NCBI RefSeq assembly: GCF_963584025.1
Contig: NC_083629.1
Location: 1,029,501 to 1,093,500, forward strand
DNA: 64,000 nt
Direction of reading: 5' to 3'
From: Labrus mixtus
Taxonomy: Eukaryota > Chordata > Actinopteri > Labriformes > Labridae
Below are positions 1 to 11,058 of the stretch, piece by piece. The translations under genes and the position numbers were made by a program. Under the pieces are notes generated by a model that was not told where the DNA came from, did no database searches, and worked only from the letters and a program-made list of their open reading frames with translations. Position 1 is the stretch's first letter. Each line of letters opens with the position of its first letter.

Positions 1-310
1 CAGATCTTGATGGCGAGGGACAGAAATGATGTAAAGAATGAGAAAGGAGGACTAGAGGTCGAGATGAGGGGAGGACAGCTGGGTGACTGCAGAGAAAAAG
101 AAAAGAGGACAAAATGTAAGAGCAAGAAGAAGGTGGGGAAAGGAAAGGGTGGAATAGGAGTGACAAGAAAAGAGGTGAGGAGAACAGAATAAATGACTGT
201 GATAGAGAAGTGAAGGAGGAGGAGAGGTGGGACCGCATTGCCTGCAGCTGGATGAGTGACGGAGAGGACAAGAGGAAACAGCCAAAAATAAAAGTGAAGA
301 GGAAAAGAAA
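1..310. other. Purine-rich tract, no gene seen
   Basis: The + strand is strongly biased to A and G for about 300 bases, with runs of GAG, GGA and AAGA mixed with other bases. Open frames here are low-complexity Lys/Arg/Glu on one strand and Ser/Leu/Phe on the other, so I do not call a gene. It looks like a degenerate purine/pyrimidine repeat. Confidence 0.6.
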
Positions 311-2068
311 TCCAGACTGAAAAAACAGCTCGACTACATATAGTCACTCTGTAGAATACAAATCTCCATTTCACACTAAATTGTCACTCCTTCTCTTATA
401 ATAAATGAATTCAAATAAATAAAATAAGTGCCTCTGTCTTTCCTTACTTTATTGGATCATAAACACATCCTGTATGAGATGGATCACCATCACTGTGGCT
501 CCGGTGCAACCACAAGATGTCATCCAGCATACAGGCTTAATTGTGCCCAAAACACATTAGGATCATTTGTCCAGTAAGAGTTGCTACCTCCAGTGTTTAA
601 AAATAAGGGACAGATTGTAAGCCGCCCCCATGTCCCAGGGGACACAAATAAAGTACATGGATGGGAGGGTACATCGCATGAGACTCTATCCCCCTGTGTT
701 CTGATGAATATTTATGCAACATTTGCTTTTTTTCTATGCATCACTGTTGATGTCATCTGCTACTATCAATAGAAATGTAAGAGTAAACCACAGTTGAATC
801 TTGAGGGCTCATTCAAAACCCACATCTACTAAAATCTGTGTGGGGAAAGTGTAATATTTGTTTTTCCAGTGTACATTTTGGTTCTGATCTTTTTCTGATG
901 CTTTCATTTGTCATTTTTTTAAATCTGCTGTTATTTTGCTGCTGTGAAACTCTTTAAAATGTTTTGCGAGGTGCTATACATTTTCTATCCACACAGGGAC
1001 TATCCTATTGGAAGGGCAAGGTTTGGTATTTAAGTATGTGAGTGTAAAATCAACGAGTCACCTTCTGAAATTAAAAGGAAGCACTAAATTAAAAATATAG
1101 TATAAAATCCCTATAACAGTGTATTGAATGTTAATGTTCAAATCATTTCATATTTGTTAGTTAAGTTTATTTATTTTTGTAACTGCAGGTGAGAAAAAAA
1201 AATAGTTTAAAGACCACTTTATGCCAAATAATCAGGACACATGCAGTGCTCCAGTACATTAACAAAATGCTAAGGTTGTGTGTGAAATCACACAATCATA
1301 TACTGTCTATTGAGGGAGCTCCAAGTATAGTGCATTCATTGGCAGTGTTTTGGACACTACTCATTGTCTGTGTTTTTGCTGTCACACAATTAAACTGTGC
1401 AGCTAGACTTCGTCCAGTGATCACTCTGTGCCAGATTTAAGACAAATCTGGGCAGGTGATTAAATAAGTGCAACATATGCAGTCCATTTACTGTTTATTT
1501 GCTTTATGTGTCAGCGTTGTCATGGATATATGGCATAAAAACTCAATTGAAAGGCTTACTATTGGACTTTCAGAGCAGTTTTTGGGACCAATACAAAGCT
1601 TTCTTCTGACACACCTCCCTAATCCCTCAGCTTCCCCATACCCTCCTGCCTCCACACTTCCCCTGCCCCTCCCGTCCTGTTTCATTTGCAAGTGCAGGGT
1701 CTATTTTGGATTTTTGTTATATTAATATTCACAATGTCACTTGTACCTTAAGTAAAGTTCTGACTTCTTTTGACCACAAATCGGTAGTTTTGTTGTGTTT
1801 TTAAAGAAAAAAAAACATTGAAGGAAAATGAGTAATGATATAGTTATCATGAAAATGAAAAATGCTGTAAGAGATAAACCTTTACCAGAGCAATTCAATT
1901 TAAGTTTTGTTATAAGAGTACAATTCAAGGAGAAACACCAGACTTTTCCAAACAGAAGATAAGCCTTTTTTTGATGGTGTAATATACTCCAAAGAAACAA
2001 GAACAGAATCGTCTTTGGGCTGCATATCTGCATGGAGATCAGGTAGAACGGCTGCACTCAGAAAATAA
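311..2068. other. No recognisable gene or repeat
   Basis: AT-rich DNA with short frames of at most about 106 codons, low-complexity and without family motifs. A pyrimidine-rich patch lies near 1610-1680. I see no terminal repeats, SINE heads or transposase motifs. Confidence 0.5.
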
Positions 2069-2070
2069 AG

Positions 2071-2320
2071 GCCCTGTGTCCACCTGGTGTTTTTTTTCTT
2101 TGCTCCATGTCTTACCGGTTAAAAAACAATTTCAATTTTAAAACATACAGTTAAAAAATAACGGAGCCGTGTCGGCCATACAGTGTAACAGCCTGTTGTC
2201 ATGGAGACAGGACGGACGTGCAGCGCTTTTCTTCTCAGGGCACAAACGCTTCATGCAAGAGCTCCTGAGCACACAGCCAGAACTTTTCTGCCCGGAAAAA
2301 ACACTAGGTGTTAGTTGCAT
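2071..2320. mobile_element. Short MITE-like element with terminal inverted repeats
   Basis: The ends mirror each other: CACCTGGTGTTTTTT at 2081-2095 matches the reverse complement of the segment ending at 2310 (GGAAAAAACACTAGGTG) with one mismatch in the core. The element is about 240 bp with no coding capacity, consistent with a non-autonomous DNA transposon. I could not define a target duplication, so the superfamily is open. Confidence 0.5.
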
Positions 2321-3467
2321 ATTGTTAGTATTTTAAGTTAGCTTTAAAAAAAAAAAAATACTTTGGGTTAAGTCCAGCAGCACAGAGCAATAACATTAAA
2401 AAATGTTTAGTCTTGAAAACTATAGTCCCTTTAAATGTTAAATGTAATTTACTGAAACCCCTGTATGCTTAATAACCATGGCAGAAGGTGTAGATAAATG
2501 TTTTATTATACTCACATTAGCTTTTCTTGTGCTCATTTTCACCTCTTAGAACATTTCTTTAACTTGAACTGTAATAACTTAGATTGTAAAAAACACTATA
2601 TTGTATCCTCATTCTTCCTCGGAGCGTTTAATTTTTAAATGGCAGCCAAGATGTCGCTCATAGAAGACTTATATGCAAATAAATGAACATCACTCATTGG
2701 AGAGCTCACTATGTGCTCATTGAAATGGCAAACACAATCCATCAGGAACATAGCTGCACAGAGTCACACAAGAAAATATGGATATGCACGCACACAGGCA
2801 AAGCACTCTGTTCACACACAAACAGATGGGTGAACATACAAGAGAAGACACGGTGTCATCCATCCTGGTTAAGTGTTGCTTAAGTGGTAGCTGCCGTCTC
2901 ATTCTCTCATTCTAGTAAGTCTTCAAATGGAGAGAAAAGAGTCATTTAACGCTAATCCTCGCCAAATAATACATTCATTTGTGAGCAGAATGGAAGGATT
3001 TAACGCCAGCTCACAACCAAACAAGACTGGAGGGAAATGGATACCAGCATGGCTGTGAGTATGTGTGTGTGTGTTTGTGGCTCTATTAGGCATGAAGGCT
3101 GAGAGGAAAAATAAATGTATTTACTCACAGTCATGTGAAAACAAGACTGATATCTTAGCACTTTACTGAAGTGCTTGGTTGGTGGTGCACCTAACATGAA
3201 GTCGTCTTTTATGATTCTCTAAATCACTTTGTAATTGGTTTAATCTGTCAATAAGGATGCTCAACTCCAATGAGCATTAGCTTACACAACATTGCAGCGG
3301 CCTGCTAACAGCTGCCTGCTAACAGCTGCATACATTAAAGAGTTTCTTCTTTCAAGGCAGAAAAGCAAAGTTTGCTACCCTTGATGGATACACATTAAGT
3401 TGTTTCACATGTAGGCCCATCCACCTGGGATAAAACTGAGTTATTTAATACAACTGTGCCGCAACTA
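2321..3467. other. No recognisable gene or repeat
   Basis: Contains a run of 13 A at about 2345, a TG-rich patch at 3060-3078 and a duplicated CTGCTAACAGCTGC at 3302-3328. Open frames are short and show no family motif. Confidence 0.5.
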
Positions 3468-3600
3468 CAGTGGGGGCCAGTAGCTCAGTCTGCAGGGACT
3501 GGGGATGGGAACCGAAAGTTCACCTGTTCAAGTCCTAGTGTGGACCCTGTCTGGAAATTTTCAGAAGTTTTTTTAAAATAATGATATGACCTCTCGTTTG
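3468..3600 (+). repeat. tRNA-headed SINE (family A), 5' fragment
   Basis: The head reads GGGGGCCAGTAGCTCAGTC and is followed about 40 bases later by a B-box-like TTCAAGTCC. The same head recurs at 40199 on the + strand and, reverse complemented, near 12810. The body stops after about 130 bp, so this copy is truncated. It is a tRNA-derived pol III promoter relic, not a tRNA gene, because no acceptor stem closes it. Confidence 0.7.
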
Positions 3601-3844
3601 GTAATTGTATGAATACATCAGATTTGAAAGTCTAAAGATGACTGAACAATAAACCAATAAACCAAATAAACCACCAACATTGGTGACTTATATGGCAATG
3701 TAAGCCCATAGCCAGAAATGTAGAAGTTCTATTCCATTCCCATCTTTTATTTAAAACTTTCCCATGTCCAACTCTTTCCACTGTGCTGTCCTCTAAAACA
3801 AAATGCAGAATACGCACATAAAAAAAACTTAAGAAAATATGATT

Positions 3845-3878
<34 letters not shown>

Positions 3879-4022
3879 TTTAATTTTTACATATATTGTT
3901 GTAGCTACACATTATTCTTTGAGTAAGTAAGTAAAAGTATCTTGTCAAACTGCATCGTTCCTGAAATTGAAGTTTATTTAATGTTTTGATTTTGCCTTGA
4001 TTTCCACCAGATGGCAGTATTA
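3601..4022. other. Unclassified, with an (AAT)n microsatellite
   Basis: A simple AAT/TAA repeat occupies about 3848-3876. Otherwise nothing recognisable. Confidence 0.6.
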
Positions 4023-4071
4023 AAGCACTAATGGCAACCTGTTGAAATTCAACAGGTTGCCATTAGTGCTT
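4023..4071. repeat. Perfect 49-bp palindrome (24-bp arms, 1-nt centre)
   Basis: Positions 4023-4046 and 4048-4071 are exact reverse complements around a single A at 4047. I checked all 24 pairs; pairing ends at 4022/4072. The arms start with AAGCACTAATGGCAACC. It could extrude as a cruciform or fold as a hairpin RNA. It is not the terminus of any element I recognise here. Confidence 0.95.
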
Positions 4072-4231
4072 AGTGATTTATATTCAATATTGTGACTGTC
4101 ATTGAAAACCACAATAATTACCACAATAAAACCACAATAATTAAGAAACTACGTTGGGGGATTACGCTCACAGCTGTGTATCTTGTGTTAAATAAAGGTT
4201 GAGTGTGGACATCCAACATTGTAAGATTATA

Positions 4232-4357
4232 TGGTAACTGGTAACTGGACTTGAATTTGTATAGCTCTTTTCTAGTCTTTTACACCGCATGTCACACCGA
4301 CCCATTCACACTGATGGCAGAGGTTTCTTTGTAAAGTGACCATCAGAATTAACTTAT
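4232..4357 (-). repeat. tRNA-headed SINE (family B), tail half of a split copy
   Basis: The left part matches the tail side of the copies at 35785 and 53706: ACTGGACTTG, then TTTTACACCGCATGTCACAC and CATTCACACTGATGG. The copy breaks off after AGAATTAACTTAT (4345-4357); the same 13 bases reappear at 6695-6707, where the SINE resumes. Confidence 0.85.
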
Positions 4358-4398
4358 GGAGTGCTGGTGGCTCAGTGGTTAGTGCTCGCGCCCCATGT
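4358..4398 (+). repeat. tRNA-headed SINE (family C), head of a split copy
   Basis: The head GGTGGCTCAGTGGTTAGTGC plus GCGCCCCATGTA matches the reverse complement of the copy at 50109-50223. It stops where the TAGA microsatellite of a LINE 3' end begins, and the rest of the SINE lies at about 6604-6694. Confidence 0.8.
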
Positions 4399-4551
4399 AG
4401 ATAGATAGATAGATAGATAGATCCTTGAATAATCCTTTACAGGAAATTACAGTGCCACAACAGCTTCAAGACAGATATAACACCACACAGTTCATCAGAT
4501 AGCTTCCATACTTACTAAGTTAAAATACAATAAAAAAATATTTATCTAAGT

Positions 4552-5475
4552 TATTTTTGTGCATTATAAAACCTTATAGCAGCTGGTATACAAGACTTCC
4601 TGTATCTCTCAGTTTTGCACATTGGTGCAATCAGTCTCTGACTGAAGGTGCTGCTCTTGATCACCTTCAGGGCGTGGAGTGGGTGAGTGGGGTTGGTCAT
4701 GAACCCAGTTTGTTCAGAGTTCTGGACTCTGCCACCTGCTGGACCGTTAGTTGCTCAGCCCCGACCACTGAGCCGGCCTTCCTGATCAGCTTGTCCAGTC
4801 TGTTTTTGTCTGCTGTACGGGCGCCTTCTCCCCAACAGGCCACAGCAAAAAACAGAGCACTGGCCACCACTGAATGGTAGACACTGCACAGCAGGGGTTG
4901 GCAGATGTTGAATGACCTTAGCCTCCTTAAGAAATACAGTCGACTTTGTCCCTTCCTGTACACTGCCTCCATATGACTCTTCCAGTCCAGCTCACTGTCG
5001 AGCTGAACACCAAGGTACCTGTGGTTGGCGACCACCTCCACCTCAGTGCCCCTGATGGTGATTGGTGTTGGTTGAGTCCTCCTCCTCCCCCTCCTGAAAT
5101 CCACAACTATCTTCTTCGTTTTTGTGGTGTTGAGATGGAGGTTATTGTGTGCACTCCACTCCACAAAGTTGTTTATTGTGTCTCTATACTCCTCCTCATT
5201 GCCCCCTTTGATGAGGCCGACAACAGCTGTGTCATCTGAAAATTTCTGCAAAAAGCAGCTGTTGGTGTTGTATTGGAAGTCCACTGTGTAGATGGTGACC
5301 AGGAATGGAGCCAGCACAGTTCCTTGTGGAGCCCCTGTGCTGCTCAGGATGGTGCTTGAGACATTGTTCTGTAGGAGCACGTACTGTGGTCTGAGGAAAA
5401 GGTAATCCAAGCACCACAGTACCAGTAATGGATCCACCTTCATCTTCTCCATCTTCTCCCCTAGCAGTCGGGCTG
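4552..5475 (-). pseudogene. LINE reverse transcriptase ORF2, C-terminal part
   Basis: The second half holds motif B (STGAPQGTVLAPF) and motif C as FSDDTAVVG, where most relatives have FADD; both catalytic aspartates remain. Downstream come the thumb-like HLNTTKTKKIVVDFRR and YLGVQLDSELDW blocks. The main frame ends at 4697, but family-like sequence (NPTHPLHALK, STFSQRLIAP, IPAAIRFYNAQK) continues in another frame to about 4552, so the stop at 4697 follows a second small frameshift. Otherwise well preserved, suggesting a fairly recent insertion. Confidence 0.85.
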
Positions 5476-6405
5476 AATGGTGTTAAAGGCGCTTGAGAAG
5501 TCAAAGAATGTAATCCTTACAGATACATCAGGGGTGTCCAGATGTGTGTACGCCCTCTGCAGCATGTAAATGAGGGCATCATCGACACTGATGTTGGGCT
5601 GATATGCAAACTGTAAAGGATCCATTTGAGTTGACACACTAGTCCTGATGTAGAAGAGGACAAGTCTCTCAAATGTCTTCATAATATGTGAGGTGAGCGC
5701 TACCGGTCTGTAGTCATTGTGATGAGTGGGATGGGTCTTCTTTGGGACAGGTACCAGGCAAGATGTTTTCCACTGCCTTGGGACCTTCTGTAAACGCAAG
5801 CTCAGGTTGAACAGGTGTGTTAGGATACCACACAGCTCTGAAGAGCAAGTCTTCAGTAGCCTTGGGCTGATGTCATCGGGCCCCACTGCTTTCCCTGGCT
5901 TCAGTCTGTCCAGCATCATCTTGACCTGAGCAGTATGAAGAGTCATAGGTGGGGCTGCTGGTGGAGTAGGAGGTGGGAAGAGGGGACTCCGTGCAGGCGA
6001 CATCTCAGGAGTGTTGGAGAGAGGGAGAGGGAGGAGAGGTGGAGAGGAAGCAGCAATGATCAGCAGACCAGGTGGGGGAGGCTGGGGTGGTGTGGGGCAG
6101 TCAAATCTGTTGAAAAATCTGTTCAGATCATCAACCAGACTCTGTTCGCCATCAGGCAGTGTACCGCCCTTCTGCTTCATGCCCGTGATCTTTCGCATTC
6201 CAGCCCATACCTGCTTCACTCCATCTTGCTGTAGCTGTCGTTCTAGTTTGAGCCTATATGCTTCTTTCCCCTCCTTAATCCTCACCTTCAGTTCCTTTTG
6301 AAGTTCTTTGATTTTATTCCTGTCGCCCTCCCTGAAAGCCTTCTTCTTCTCATTTAGTAAGGCCTTCAGGCTGCTGGTAATCCATGGTTTGTTGTTAGGG
6401 TAGCA
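5461..6405 (-). pseudogene. LINE reverse transcriptase ORF2, N-terminal part
   Basis: This frame encodes the front of a LINE reverse transcriptase. Visible are NDYRPVALTS followed by a MKTFERLV-like helix, LQFAYQPN, and the motif A segment FFDFSSAFNTIQP, whose aspartate binds the catalytic metal. The block KPGKAVGPDDISP precedes it and is typical of CR1/L2/Rex1 ORF2. Similarity continues upstream to about 6405 (NNKPW, KKKAFREGD). The frame ends at a stop just after motif A and resumes in another frame at about 5475, so one frameshift separates the two halves. The protein would copy the element's RNA at a nicked target; this copy cannot make it whole. Confidence 0.85.
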
Positions 6406-6466
6406 ACCCTGGATGGCATGATGTCATCAGGCCGTCAATGTCTTCCCCATACTCCTCACAGAACAC

Positions 6467-6603
6467 ATCAATCAATCAATCATTTTTTATTTGTATAGCG
6501 TCAACTCATAACAAGTGTTATCTCGAGACACTTTACAAGAAGCAGGTAAAATACCTTACTCTTTGTCTGTTAACATTACAAAAGAGCAGGTAAAAAGACC
6601 TTA
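6467..6603 (-). mobile_element. L2-type LINE 3' tail fragment (copy 1)
   Basis: ATCAATCAATCAATC followed by TTTATTTGTATAGCGTCAAC, TCATAACAAGTGTTATCTCG and AGACACTTTACAAGAAGCAGG. The same block forms the 3' end of the L2 LINE at 44532-45812 and recurs at 36640. Read on the minus strand it is an L2 3' UTR ending in (TTGA)n. Confidence 0.85.
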
Positions 6604-6694
6604 CTCTCGCTCTCTCCCTGATTTCCAACTCTAGCCACTGTCCCATCTCTACATTTAAGGCACAAAAAGCCCAAAAATAAATCTTAAAGTAAGT
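6604..6694 (+). repeat. tRNA-headed SINE (family C), tail of a split copy
   Basis: CTCTCTCCCTGATTTCCAAC, CCACTGTCCCATCTCTAC and AAGGCACAAAAAGCCCAAAA match the reverse complement of the family C copies at 17297 and 50109. It continues the head at 4358-4398. Confidence 0.8.
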
Positions 6695-6876
6695 AGAATT
6701 AACTTATCCCATTTATACACATTAATGCACAGCAACCCAAGCAATCGGAGGAACTTGGGGTTAATTGTCTTGCCCTAGCACAAATCCGACATGTGTCTGC
6801 AGGAGCTGGAGATCAAATCCCCAAGTCCTCAGGTTGTGGGACAACCAACTCTACCAACTAGTCACAGTCCTCCTAT
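6695..6876 (-). repeat. tRNA-headed SINE (family B), head half of a split copy
   Basis: Resumes with AGAATTAACTTAT (duplicate of 4345-4357), then CCCATTTATACACATTAATG, GTCTTGCCCTAGCAC, GGAGCTGGAGATCAAATCCC and the inverted tRNA-like head CAACTCTACCAACTAGTCAC. It completes the copy that starts at 4232. Confidence 0.85.
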
Positions 6877-7051
6877 AGTTTACAGAGTAGCAAGGTAGTT
6901 AAAATCAATGCCTGAATAAAGCAATGGTCAGCTTTCTCTTATTCTAGAGGCAAATACTTACTAGTAAGTGAGGAAAGGTTTTTTTTTGTATCTTTGAGAG
7001 TTGGAGTATTATCCAGACTTGGTCTTAATGGAAAAAGCCACAAACTATGAA

Positions 7052-7292
7052 TGGATTGACAATCGCGACCCGAAACTTTAGATATTTTTCAACCAATCAG
7101 ATTTATTCAATAAAGATTTGTGCAGTTTGGACCTCAGACAGAACAAAACAGGACAGAATAAAGAAAAATGTGACGAAAAAAAGCGCCATAGACTTTTTGA
7201 CCCAATATTTTTTCCAAGCACACATTAGTGACCCACTGAAAATTGCTCTGTGACCCACTTTTGGGTCCCGACCCACCAGCTGAGAAACACTG
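7052..7292. mobile_element. hAT-type MITE, copy 1 (one end lost)
   Basis: Shares with the copies at 11059 and 14039 the blocks CGCGACCCGAAAC, ATTTTTCAACCAATCAGATT, TGACCCACTTTTGGG and CCGACCCACCAGCTGAGAAA. The right end matches the GTTGAGAA..CACTG terminus of copy 2; the left inverted repeat is missing. It is non-coding. Confidence 0.75.
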
Positions 7293-8564
7293 GACTGGAG
7301 GGTTTGTTTGTGATCAGTCAATCTTTAATAAAAATAATTTCTCATTTAGATGAAAATTCTGGTTGAGTTATTACATTTGTTTGTTTTTTGCCACTCAAGT
7401 AGACAACTAGCTAAATATACAACATTCTCTTATTATTTATATATAAATGTGTTTATTATATCTGGGATGCTCTTTAAACAATCTGTAATCCATCAGAAAC
7501 AAAATATGGAGATGATCTTTGAGTCAAAAGGAGGCAAGATATACTTTTGATGGGAAGAGATAGGATAACAGATGTGCTACTGTTTAATCATTTCTGCATA
7601 TTAAACAGCTACTTGTATCTAAGTTTTCACCCATATCCCTCGTTAATGTCCATCACTTTATTTTGATCTTTAATCTTGTTGTATTTGATGGCTTAGTTGT
7701 CTCTTCTTTTTGCTCAAACTGAATGTTTGTCTCGATGTACAGTATATACTACAGTTCAGATGACTGACAGTGATGGAGTGACTGCACCTGGTACTCTTAA
7801 CAAACCTGCATTACAGTGAGGTGTTGATGATTGACACTGATGGATGGCTCTCTGCGGGGATGGGTGACATGGGGAGGGGATCTGAGGTGAAGTGAGACAG
7901 GATAGAGATGAAGATTTAATTTGACAGATGGACTGTCAGCTGATTCAAAGTAACAGCTTCTCACGTTATTGTGAAGCATATATTTTTATCACTACTTTCT
8001 AGGGATAGTAAATCACACTCTCTAGGAAATATTTCAAATAATAACCGTTTGATAAAGTCAGTAGCTTTTTCCTTAAAAAAATAAATATAGACTTATACAA
8101 ACGTAATGCAGTTCAATACCTGTGTGGTGGGTACAGCAGAGCCTGGATTTTAGTGTTTTGGTTTTTTGTTTTGGTTGACTCGGGACGTTTCTGGGAGAGG
8201 AGCTGGTGTATTTCCCCCAATTTCCAGCCAATGACAGGGCGCAGGTGAGTTTAGGAGTGGGTACAATTCAGTGATTGGACGCTATTCAATCCACGGAATA
8301 TGACTGATGTGGATGTAGCTGCAAAGGAGAGAGAATCTAATCAGATTAGGGGCAAAGTGGCACATGGATAAAGCTCATTCAAGCACGAGGGGGAACCTTA
8401 CACTGGCTTTTAACCTGCTTTCTGTTGGATAAGCAGGTGCTAACCACTGGTGGTTAGCTTGTGCTAGCGTATGGTAGCTTGCAGTGTAGGTACAGCACAA
8501 GCGGGAAATGGACACATTATGTCCTGCAGTGAGTGTGAGCTTCTGGGGGCGATGAGCCCAGGAG
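7293..8564. other. No gene seen; small palindrome
   Basis: At about 8439-8458 GCTAACCAC and GTGGTTAGC form a short inverted repeat. Nothing else is recognisable; frames are below 70 codons. Confidence 0.5.
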
Positions 8565-8900
8565 GAGAATCAGAATCAGAATCAGAATCTGGTTTTATTG
8601 GCAAGTACATTTACACATACAAGGAATTTGACTTGGTGTATTGGTGCTAAACAATTAACAATGAAATAAAGCAGAACTAGCAACAACTTAAATAATACAG
8701 TATAAGAAGATATTACAATATATACAATTTTAAAATGTAAAATATAAAAAACACAAAATGTACAAAAGGTGCAATGTAGGAGCTGTGCAGTGGACTATGA
8801 GAAAAAAATCTTTCAGTGTATGTAACCTACTCACAGAGTGCATGTAAAGAAAATGGAGGGGCCCAGTGTGAATGTTGTGTTTAACAAATGCTTCAGACTC
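8565..8900 (-). mobile_element. LINE 3' tail with (TTCTGA)n end, copy 1
   Basis: AGAATCAGAATCAGAATCAG followed by TTTTATTGGCAAGTACATTT and ACACATACAAGGAATTTGAC. The same block occurs at 56318 and 63158. On the minus strand it is a 3' UTR ending in a TTCTGA repeat, as known for Rex1-like fish LINEs. No coding part remains; the right limit is approximate. Confidence 0.75.
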
Positions 8901-9390
8901 CACCATTAACCCCTCCACCCAACAGGAATAGTTAAGTCAAAGTTTGGCAACTGCAACTAGACACGATAGATCTGTTAAGCTTCATACTAACTGATTGTGT
9001 AGCTATAGGAAAGTTAGTCAATACTTTTCCAGGTATGGGATCTTGTAATTGCCACAGTATGTAACGTTTTGGAGATTTTTTTTAAATATAGTTTTCATAC
9101 AGATAAATAAAAAGTGCACACTTGATCTGAGGAAGGCTGGGGAAAACAGGCTATGGTGTTATATGAAACAATGGTGGTACAGTTTGGATGCATAAGCCTT
9201 CTTTTTGAATACAATATACGCACCAGGGAATGATGAGCTCAACAGAAGATGTCTGATGGAGGAGTCATTTTAAAAGTCATCTTTGTCATATTTCACATCA
9301 TGGCAGCCCTCCCTTCTCCTTTTGCTGTGTTGTTTGTCATTCCCTGTCTGTTTTATCCTCATGTGTCTCTCCCCTGTCTGTGTCTGTGTG
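8901..9390. other. No recognisable gene or repeat
   Basis: AT-rich DNA with a run of T at about 9076 and no motif I can name. Confidence 0.5.
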
Positions 9391-9394
9391 AGTG

Positions 9395-9711
9395 TGGTGG
9401 GCGGGGTTTCGTTTTTCCAGGCGGCGCCAGGTGCAGCTTGTTGGTGATCAAGGGTCTCATCTACAAAGACTTCCCTCTGCCTCACCTCGCCGCCACATTG
9501 TTTCACCAGCTCGTGTGATCCTTTGTGTTTTCTTCATTCACCTGTGCACTTTGGACACCACACTTGGATTCAAGGACACTGCCACTTGGGACCTCTGGAC
9601 TTCGCACTACCCCTCCCCTTGCACATTTTTTAGTCACGTTTGGAATAAACTTTTTGTACACGTATCCTGCCTGTCTGAGTTGTGCTTTTGGGACTGTTAC
9701 TAGCCGTAACA
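9395..9711 (+). repeat. Possible LTR-like fragment
   Basis: The stretch is GC-richer than its surroundings. It carries AATAAA (about 9642) followed by TGTCTGAGTTGTGCTTTTGG and ends in GTAACA. This is how many fish retrotransposon LTRs end. CTGTTAC and GTAACAG form a 7-bp inverted repeat at about 9694-9712. I could not find a matching partner or a clean target duplication, so this is tentative. Confidence 0.35.
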
Positions 9712-11058
9712 GTCATTAAACCAAAGTGAAAGAGTGGATCATTTGCTGATTTTTCAAAAAAAATCCCAAATCAAGTTGAAACACAAAACTGCATGTCAAA
9801 GAGAGGAGTCTCTGTTTGAACACTGCGATAATGAATAATTAGCACAGACTGAGCTGAGCTCATGCTGAGCTTAAGCTGTCCATGAACGTGTGAAGAACAC
9901 AGAAAAGAGCAGAGAGGAGGGGATGAAGAAACAGCTACGGGGAGGGCAATAAACAGATCAGCAAAGGGATTTAAACAATGAAAAAAAGATATGAATACAA
10001 AGAAGAAAAGAGAAAGCTATGTAATTAAAATCTCCACCCCTCAGCTCTTTGGTTAATAAATGAGCATCAATTAGACACAACGGCTTCAAGTTGCATCATT
10101 GTAGGGGTGCTCATTAATTAAATCTTTTTTAATCTCGCAGCTCTCCATCGTCTGACATGTAGTCCCTTCTTTGTTTCTCTTTCACTCTTTAATCTGGTGA
10201 TCATTGGGTATTGTGCTGTAGATGTGAACATAAAGGATCTGCCCTGCATCCCTTGATGTGTGCAGATTCCATTGAGCTTATTAATGCTTACTTAACTTTT
10301 TCTATGCTGTGTTAAGGTCAGAGACTTTGGAGATAAAGCGTCGCCCTTATCTGCACATGGCCATTGTGTCCCAGACGGTCAAAAGTGGATCATTCCAGGA
10401 GGTCTTTAAGTCACCCCTGACCTGCATGTGTCCTGGCACCTTGAAGAGGACAGAATCATCCATCACAAGCAATCATTAATCTAATCTACCCACCACAGTG
10501 CCATTACATTTTCTTTAGAAATGTCTTGTTCAAGGATAATAATGCACCTCTAGCAAGAACATTACCACAAAATTGAAATGTCCTAAAAATATTTAAACGT
10601 CATAGACAGATTACCGGTGACACGTCATCATCTTCGCTATAGTCCGCACTAGAATTATATTTTTATATGTTGTCCCCTCGAGGCTGGTCAAATATCATGC
10701 TCAAACTGAAATACAGACACCCGTCACTAGCTGGAGCTGCAGCCAGAGGCAGGTAGTTGCAGTTTTCCTCTATTGTAAAACTGCACACACAAAACCAATT
10801 TCTTTTTACACTGGATACAAAACCAAGCACTACATTCAAAACTACATACACCCTATTTAAACACCAAATAAATAGATGTATCCTCTGTCAGCTGCACACA
10901 GCTGTGCCAATTCTAAAACACATTTTAAGTATTCTAAGTATAAAAATACTATTTCTGTATTTGCATTTTCATTCATAGCATGTTGTAGAAAATGAACATA
11001 ATCTCTTCATTCTCTAAACCTAATGTAAGATGACATGAACCTTAGATACAGTATACAA
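9712..11058. other. No gene seen; mixed single-copy-like DNA
   Basis: No element signature. The part from about 10030 to 10480 is of normal complexity, with several homeodomain-type ATTA cores. It could be ordinary unique or regulatory DNA, which cannot be decided without alignment. Confidence 0.4.

Larger units (their letters stand above)
4397..6466 (-). mobile_element. CR1/Rex1-type non-LTR retrotransposon, 5'-truncated
   Basis: On the minus strand this is the 3' two-thirds of a LINE: a short piece before the reverse transcriptase domain, the reverse transcriptase, a C-terminal region, a short 3' UTR with AATTTCCTGTAAAGG and a terminal (ATCT)n microsatellite at 4397-4422. No endonuclease domain is present, as expected for 5' truncation. 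Clade placement (CR1/L2/Rex1 group) rests on the reverse transcriptase motifs and tail type and is an inference. It sits inside SINE family C, directly beside an L2 3' tail. Confidence 0.85.

Noticed and set aside
1737..2057. 106-codon minus-strand frame
   Set aside because: Phe/Leu/Ser-rich, with no motif; not supported as a gene.
4557..4880. 107-codon + strand frame over the LINE
   Set aside because: It is the antisense shadow of the minus-strand LINE ORF2.
9249..9703. Overlapping frames of 89 and 103 codons
   Set aside because: They lie over an LTR-like, pyrimidine-rich segment, and neither shows a known domain.
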